A stretch of 64,000 nt of DNA from positions 124,001 to 188,000 of the forward strand of contig JAPEVC010000024.1 of NCBI GenBank assembly GCA_027946555.1, in the 5' to 3' direction. The position numbers and the translations under genes are program-made. Source of the DNA: Gnomoniopsis sp. IMI 355080. Taxonomy: Eukaryota > Ascomycota > Sordariomycetes > Diaporthales > Gnomoniaceae. The notes below the pieces were generated by a model. The model had not been told where the DNA came from. It saw nothing but the letters and a program-made list of their open reading frames with translations, and ran no database searches. Position 1 is the first letter of the stretch. Every line of letters begins with the position of its first letter. This document shows positions 57,589-64,000 of the stretch, one piece after another.

Positions 57589-58115
57589 AATGATAGCGGT
57601 GTTAGGGGAGTGAGAGATGTGAGGCGTTGCGTAGGCCGAAACAGGGGAGGTGAGCCCGACAGGCAAATACTTCCGAAAGCAGAGATGAGAGAGGAGGTGG
57701 TTGCACACACATCTGGAAAAGTGGCTCAAGAGCATGCTTGATGAATACTCGCGTGGCCAGCAACGCTTCCCAGGTCTTGCTATTTTGCCCCTGGCCGTGG
57801 ATCCCTGACCTTCTACGGAGTACGGAATACTGCGTGGTCTTCGGCAAGATCGGGCGCATACAAGCCAGGTACTGGGAAATGTGTGTCTGCATCAGCAGGT
57901 TCGATGTCACTTGGAAGTTCCCCTACTACAAGACCCTGGTACCTACTTGGTTCCTGTGGCAGCTGCGGCTCCACCTGCACTAACGCACCCGCCGAAATTC
58001 TTCTCGAAAGTTGCCGTTGCGCTTCGATGCCGTAGACGTTGCACCCCAACTTCGACATTTTGCCCAAACAGATGGCACCGAAACTGGAGCCAACTGTCTC
58101 TTCGGTCATTCGAGC
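57589..58115. other. Divergent promoter region
   Basis: Between the membrane protein and mitochondrial IF-2 genes. No gene is recognised. Confidence 0.5.
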
Positions 58116-61100
58116 ATGTTGAGGAACCAGGCCAAGGTGCGTACATGGTCTTTTTATTATAGACCAGACTAAACAACTGATACCATGGCAAATGCAGAAG
58201 CAAAGCAGCTTCTACGTCTGCGCAGCATGTCGCCGCCAACACCAGCATGACCTGGCGCAAATGCGCGCCCCCGGGTGTATACGGACCACTTCCCTCTCTT
58301 CGACATCGCGAGCCTTCTCTTCGGCCTCCGCGGCATTCTCGGTGCCCCCGATCGTCCAAGGACGAGGGAATGGGTCCACATTCCAAAGTGTGTTTTCGAG
58401 GACAACCCGAGTGGACGCAAGAGGCTATGCCGCCTGGGGAAAGTTTGGCTCACCATCTCTACCGGGCCAGTCGAATGCTGCATGGGGGACCTCTTCGAAA
58501 ACAAACCAATCAGCTGAAACACCAGTTCCCTCACCACCTACTTGGGGAGGGGCATCTAGAACGCCGCCGACCACAGGAACATCCGCATGGGGGACAGCTG
58601 CCACAGCACCAACAACAGCAATGAAGCCTGCGTGGGCAGCTGGATCCAGCAGCATACCACCAGCGACGGGAACGCCTGCGTGGGGAGGAGCAAGCACCAA
58701 CCCCCCATCCACCGCAATGAAGCCTACCTGGGCAGGAGGGGCGAGTAAAGTACTGCCAGCCACAGGATCGTATAGCGAGACAAGGCAACATGAAGCTTCT
58801 CCATTCTCATCTCCGTCGACCACGAGGTCATCCAGGGCTGCTCCACAGTCACTTTCGGCCTCTAATGATCCCAAGAACAGTACACATCAGGCTCCAACCC
58901 TGGCAAGGGCGCCCGACGCCGCCAATGCTGCGCCTATTTATGGCGGCTCGACTACCAATCAGCTGCCAAGCAGTCCATGGGGGAAGAGCGCACCCGGCGC
59001 GTTTTCTCCTTCCTCTAATGGCCCTGCTGGTTGGACTCCCGGGAAGCCATCTTTCCGAGGTTCTAGTGGTTGGACTCCTCGCAAGGCTACACCAGCTCCC
59101 TTCAGCAACACCGAGAATGGGGCACGTGCTGACTCCATAACCCCTCCAGCGAAGTCGACGAGCAATCTTGGCACCGCAATATGGGACCAGGGCCACAACA
59201 CAGGCTCCAAAAATGCTGTATCTCGACCCTTATCGGGAAGTCGAAACTCAGATCCAATTTTGGACACCATCTTCACGAAACCTCCCATTCGCAAGCCTCC
59301 CCCAAACGCTGAGTTTCCCCAATTGAAACGGAAAGGCTCCAAGGAGGACATGTTCGAGGTCATGAGCCCATTCAAATTGCCTTCGAGGCAGCAATGGTCG
59401 AAGAACAAGACTGCCCCCCCTGGTCCTGCTAAAAAAGCCATTACCCGGGATTTGCCCTCGCGAAAGTCTCACTCTATAGACAGAGGAGATGGTCAATTAC
59501 CCAGGAGAGATCGCTACCCTGACTGGGGTGCCTCTAGAGAGTCAGAATCCTTCACTCGGGCAACTAGGCCATCTTACAGGGCGTCACAGCGCGAAGCCTC
59601 GCACTCATCCAAAGAATCCAGAACTGGTGACCAGTTTGAACTGATGAGCAAGACTGCAGTCACAGAACAGCAGGGGATGAACAGTTCTGCTCAGGATGAC
59701 TGGGACGGGGGCTCTACTACTCCAGTATCAAGCCGAACATTGCCACCACTCATGGACCAAGACAGCACTTTATCTGATGGTCCACGACGCGGAAGGGATT
59801 CTGGGAGGACAACTGACTCCCGTAGTCACGACAGGGGCTCTGATGTGGAGAAAAGAGATCATAGAGGACGTGGAAGAGACCTTGCTAACGCCTCTGGTCA
59901 AGAGAGCTACACTCCTCGAGATAAAGGGAACAAGCGCAGAAAATATGGTGGCGACCGGAGGCAAAATATAGACGAGGATGATTATTTCGAGGACTATGAT
60001 ATCGACGAACTTCAAGAGTCGAAGGCAAAGCGAAAGCAACGCCAACGACGCTTAGACGAGCAGAGGGCCGCTGAAGAGGCAGCAGCGCCCAAGACGATTC
60101 GCTTGCCCGAGTACATCACAGTCTACGACCTTGCCGAGGCGCTTCGGATCAAGCCCGCCCAGTTCTTGCATGATCTCGAGCAGCTTGGTTTCGAAAATAC
60201 CCTTCATGACAGTGTGATGACGGGAGAAACGGCGGCTCTCGTCGCCGCTGAATATGGCTTCGAGCCTACAGTCGAGTCCGGTGAAAAGGTTGATCTGCGA
60301 CCGCGACCACCGCCAGAAGACCCTTCATCTGTGCCCCCTCGACCTCCTATTGTCACTATCATGGGGCATGTCGACCATGGCAAGACAACTATATTAGATA
60401 CTTTGCGGAAATCGTCCATTGTGGCGCAAGAGTTCGGCGGCATCACACAACATATCGGTGCCTTTTCTGTTAAATTATCCATGGGTAAGACCATTACCTT
60501 CTTGGACACCCCTGGTCACGCTGCTTTCCTGAGCATGCGCCAACGTGGTGCCAATGTTACGGATATCGTTGTTCTGGTCGTCGCTGTTGATGATAGCGTT
60601 AAGCCGCAGACCATTGAGGCCATCAAGCATGCTCAAAGTGCGAAGGTGCCCATGATTGTGGCTATTAACAAGATTGATGTCGACAATACTCCTCATCGAA
60701 TCGACATGGTAAAGCAAGATTTGGCCAATAACGGTGTCGAGCTTGAGGACTATGGCGGTGATGTGCAAGTCGTTGCGATGAGTGGCAAGACAGGTCGCGG
60801 TATAAAGGACCTCGAGGATGCGATTCTGACGCTGTCTGAAGTCCTTGACATGCGGGCAGAGACCGATGGCATGGCGGAGGGTTGGGTGCTGGAAGCCAGT
60901 ATCAAGCCTGACGGTAGGGCAGCTACGATTCTGGTCAAGAGGGGTACTTTGCGCATTGGCGATCTGATCGCTGCGGGGACAGCCTACACGAAAGTCAGGA
61001 TCATGAGGAACGAGGCTGGTGTCGACGTTGAGGAAGCCGGCCCTGGAACTCCCATTGAGATATACGGCAGCTGGAAGGGAGAACCCATGGCAGGCGACAT

Positions 61101-62019
61101 GGTGCTGCAGGCACCGGACGAGACCAAGGCCCAAGCGGCGGTCGACTACCGGCAGGAGATTGCGGAGAGGGCCATTGCGGCGGCACAAAATGCCGAAAGA
61201 GAGGCTCAAGATCGCGAGAAAGCAGAGCGCGAGGTCCTGAAGAGGAAGATAGAGGAGGCGGAGACTACTGACGACCCCGAACTCGTCGAGGTCGGGCCCA
61301 AGCTCGTGAGCCTCATTGTTAAGGGCGACGTGATGGGCTCTGTCGAGGCGGTGAGCATGGCAATTCAAGAGATTGGGAATAACGAGGTGCGCCCGCGCAT
61401 TCTGCGGGCTTCACCTGGGCAGATCACCGAAAGCGACGTGGACCACATGGCGACTGCGAAGGGCGCCATTGTGAACTTCAACACTGCGACTCCTGGGCAC
61501 GTTCTGCAGCGGGCAAATAATGCCGGAGTGGTGATTCTGGATCACAACATCATATACGAGACGGTGCAAGCAGTCAAGGACCTCTTGTCGGCCCAGCTGG
61601 AGCCTATCTATACTCAACGTGTCATAGCCGAGGCGCAGGTGCAAAAGATCTTCCCAATCAACATCACCAAGAGGAAGTACAAGAATATTGCGGGCGTCAA
61701 GGTCACCAATGGCAAGGTGACAAGGGGCGGGCAATACAGGGTGATGCGGGATGGAGAAGAGGTTTACAAAGGTAAGTGCTTTTCCAACATTCTTCATGCA
61801 GGCCTCCATTCATCCATCGCCTTGTGAATATATATATTATGTGTGCTGACCAGCTATGCTTCCCAAGGAAAATTAACGGCCCTGAAACAAAACAAAGACG
61901 ATGTCACCGAGGTCAGGAAGGGTATAGAGTGCGGCATGATGTTTGACGAGTACGACGATTTCCAGGAGGGCGATCTCATCCAGCTATATGAAGACGTCGA
62001 GCAACCGAGATACTTGTAG
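58116..62019 (+). CDS. Mitochondrial translation initiation factor IF-2
   Basis: Exons are 58116-58136, 58198-61771 and 61868-62019, giving about 1248 residues. The first exon (MLRNQAK) is inferred from a GTGCGT donor and ATGCAG acceptor; an ATG at 58192 could also start the protein, two codons shorter than the spliced exon boundary would imply. The N-terminal 600 residues are low-complexity and disordered, with WG-centred tandem units at about 58540-58760. The IF2N region (PEYITVYDLAEALRIKPAQF) follows. The GTPase has G1 GHVDHGKTT near residue 730, G2/G3 GGITQHIGAF and DTPGHAAF, and G4 NKID. Domains II-IV are complete. The last intron skips an AG next to its GCTGAC branch. It brings initiator tRNA to mitoribosomes. 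Confidence 0.94.
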
Positions 62020-62470
62020 ATGAATGGCGAGTACCTATAGAGAGATACCATTTGCGTGTCCAAGGTTTAGTGAGAAAATAGACTAGATCCCAATAACAGA
62101 GATGCACACTCCTCTCAGCATGGAGAAATTTAGCTGGAAGAGGCCGTCCTTGTATAGAAATCGACGAGAGCACTTGCAATCCGGCGCTGCCAAGAACCTT
62201 CCCGGGTGACATTTGGGCAGGTGGGGCCTCACTTAGACAGGGGCCAGCACACCGCCTTCCCTGATTTGAAGTGCCAAGATTTCATGGATGATCCCGTCCC
62301 TCGAAAATTCCCACCACCGAAAAATTAAGGACGACGTCTGGTTCCAGGGTCGATTAACTGCTCCCACATCACAACGATGAACAGCTCTCAGTGCAGGACC
62401 GCCGCCGCCTTCTGATTCTCTCCTCCACGCAAATCAACGCAACAATCAATTTAGAAGAGCTTTCCACACG
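62020..62470. other. Intergenic region
   Basis: 3' region of mitochondrial IF-2 and promoter of the SURF6-like gene. No gene is recognised. Confidence 0.5.
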
Positions 62471-64000
62471 ATGGCTGACACATCGTTAAAGGTTCGTGCC
62501 CCACTACACTCTACCTCAGCGTGCAAGCTCAAAGTGAACGCCACTGACAAATGGCTACAACATAGGACCGCCTCCGCGATCACTCAGAGGCTTTTGACAG
62601 CCTGCTGTCTCTGATCCCCGCCAAGCTCTATTACGGAGAAGAAGACAAAGGCGTAAGTTCCTGATCTGACACTTGCGCCTGGTCCCTTCTATCTCCTACT
62701 GTTCTGCGCGCTTACACATGACCATCACCGCAGGACAATCAGTGGCAACGCAAGAAGCAGACCAAAGAGCAAGCTCGCGCCGCCAAGCGAAGCAAGCTGG
62801 ATCCAGACAGTGCTTTAAATCGCAATGCAAAGGAGGTGCTGGACGAGCGCGCGAGGAACAAACGCAAGGCGCAGGAATTGGAAGAGTCCGAAGACGAAGA
62901 GGGACAAGATGACGATAACGACGACGAGGAGTCAGTGGTAGTCGACGGTATCGAGAAGGAACTACCAGGCCAGGGATTAAAGAAGCGCAGGGCAACCGAG
63001 GACGGACCAACCAACAAGAAGGCTAAGGTTTCTGAATCAAATCCCGAGCAGGAAATGGAGACGGCCGCTGAACAAGTGTCGGCACACCAACAGAAAAAGC
63101 TGGCTAAGCTCCAGAAGAAGGCTGAGAAAAAGGCTGAAAAGAAAGCGAACAAGTCTGAGAAGCCGGTCAAAAAAAGCAAGCATGGAATGGACCAAGGCGG
63201 CGTCGAGGCATTAGAGGACACCAAATTGGCCCAACCCGAGGACGACCTGGTACTTTCCAAGGAGAGTGACGAGGAGGGTCAAAAAACTTACAAAAGCAAA
63301 GATTTGCTGCCCATCGACGTATCTGGACTCGCCGACGACGAAGATGCGAACCACACCTCACAATCATCCACGCCCGCCTCTCCTACATTCGACTCGACCA
63401 CAGAAAACCTCGCCGCGGAGCCCACAAGCACCACCACCAGCATAGCAAGCGACGTCGCCCCGACCACAGAGCGCCCGTTCTCCTCGAGCAAGAAGCTCAA
63501 GGTCCCTTCCGACACCACCGAGCTCCGCGCCCGTCTAGCCGCCAAGATTTCCGCTCTTCGCGCAGCACGAAAAGCTGACGGCCCTGACGGCACGCCCATC
63601 CGCACCCGCCAGGAACTTATCGAGTCCCGACGCCAGAAGCAGATCAAGAGCAAAGCACATAAGAAGGAATTGTGGCAGAAACAAAAGGCCGAAGAGGACA
63701 AGAAGCGCGAGGAGGCTCTGGCTAGCGCGCGCAACTCGCCCATGTTGAGCTTCGGATCGCCCGGATCGCCCGAACAAGAGAACAACTTTTCATTCGGACG
63801 AGTGGCCTTTACGGATGGCACGCAGATGAGCCAGGACCTTAGCTACATCAAGGACAAGAGCGGCAAGAAGAAAGGCAACTCGGACCCCAAGGGCGCGCTC
63901 GCCAAGCTCGAGGCGCAAAAGAAGCGCCTCGCGAACCTGGACGCGGACAAGCGCAAGGAGGTTCTGGAGAAGGAGACCTGGCTCGCGGCAAGGAAGCGTG
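62471..64000 (+). CDS. SURF6/Rrp14 ribosome-biogenesis protein, cut by window end
   Basis: Exons are 62471-62491, 62566-62652 and 62734 to beyond 64000. The N-terminal Rrp14 domain is split over the first exons (MADTSLK, then DRLRDHSEAFDSLLSLIPAK and LYYGEED), followed by QWQRKKQTKEQARAAKRSKL. A long acidic and Lys-rich disordered middle contains clear bipartite nuclear-localisation-like text (KKLAKLQKKAEKKAEKKANK). The SURF6 domain begins near TELRARLAAKISALRAARKA and continues with RTRQELIESRRQKQ and NFSFGRVAFTDG to the window edge. Yeast Rrp14 acts in the nucleolus in 40S and 60S pre-rRNA processing. The first exon codes only seven residues. The C-terminal part is outside the window. Confidence 0.92.

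Overview
This window is nuclear DNA of a filamentous ascomycete (Pezizomycotina). Genes lie on both strands with no operons. Most are split by short GT-AG introns of about 50-130 bases with CTGAC/CTAAC branch sites. The gene set includes a single large FKS-type glucan synthase, a DASH Dam1 subunit and a Scw/MP65-type GH17 wall enzyme. Palindromic ACCTAGGT/TACCTAGGTA words recur in the spacers, as is common in Sordariomycetes. Composition and gene content suggest a Sordariomycete, perhaps Hypocreales, but the genus cannot be read from the sequence. I found no tRNA, rRNA, CRISPR array, intact transposon or secondary-metabolite core enzyme.

Layout. 1-10.9 kb: a Ser/Thr-rich single-pass membrane protein (+), an aspartate aminotransferase (+), a Lgl/tomosyn/Sro7 exocytosis regulator (+) and an unrecognised membrane-anchored protein (-). 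10.9-13.4 kb: gene-poor, with a possible decayed gene. 13.4-20.6 kb: an accessory-looking metabolic stretch with a secreted tannase/feruloyl esterase-type hydrolase (+), a PhyH-type dioxygenase (-), an iron-containing alcohol dehydrogenase/maleylacetate reductase (-) and a secreted GH17 protein (-). 21.2-29.7 kb: serine palmitoyltransferase subunit LCB1 (-) and beta-1,3-glucan synthase FKS1 (-). 29.7-34.2 kb: 4.5 kb without a recognisable gene. 34.2-45.4 kb: a GCNA-like SprT protease with an HMG box (+), Mog1 (-), a HIT hydrolase in six exons (+), a CRAL-TRIO lipid-transfer protein (-), Dam1 (+), a DUF167 protein (+) and a mitochondrial peroxiredoxin carrying a one-base frameshift (-). 46.8-64 kb: an Ariadne-type RBR ubiquitin ligase (+), mitochondrial succinyl-CoA:3-ketoacid CoA-transferase (+), an uncharacterised and possibly broken gene (-), a PP28/PDAP1-like protein (+), an uncharacterised membrane protein (-), mitochondrial IF-2 (+) and the start of a SURF6/Rrp14 gene (+), cut by the window end.

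Functional links. LCB1 and FKS1 make membrane sphingolipid and wall glucan, and the GH17 protein acts on the same wall. Lgl/Sro7 and the CRAL-TRIO protein concern vesicle fusion and lipid traffic. Several products look mitochondrial (SCOT, IF-2, peroxiredoxin). Most of the window is housekeeping. The points most worth checking are the peroxiredoxin frameshift, the GCNA-like domain set, the FKS1 hot-spot 2 sequence, a 15-base exon carrying the HIT motif, four introns that skip an AG next to the branch site, and the two doubtful genes at 11.7-12.2 and 52.5-53.5 kb. I did not find a clearly new system.
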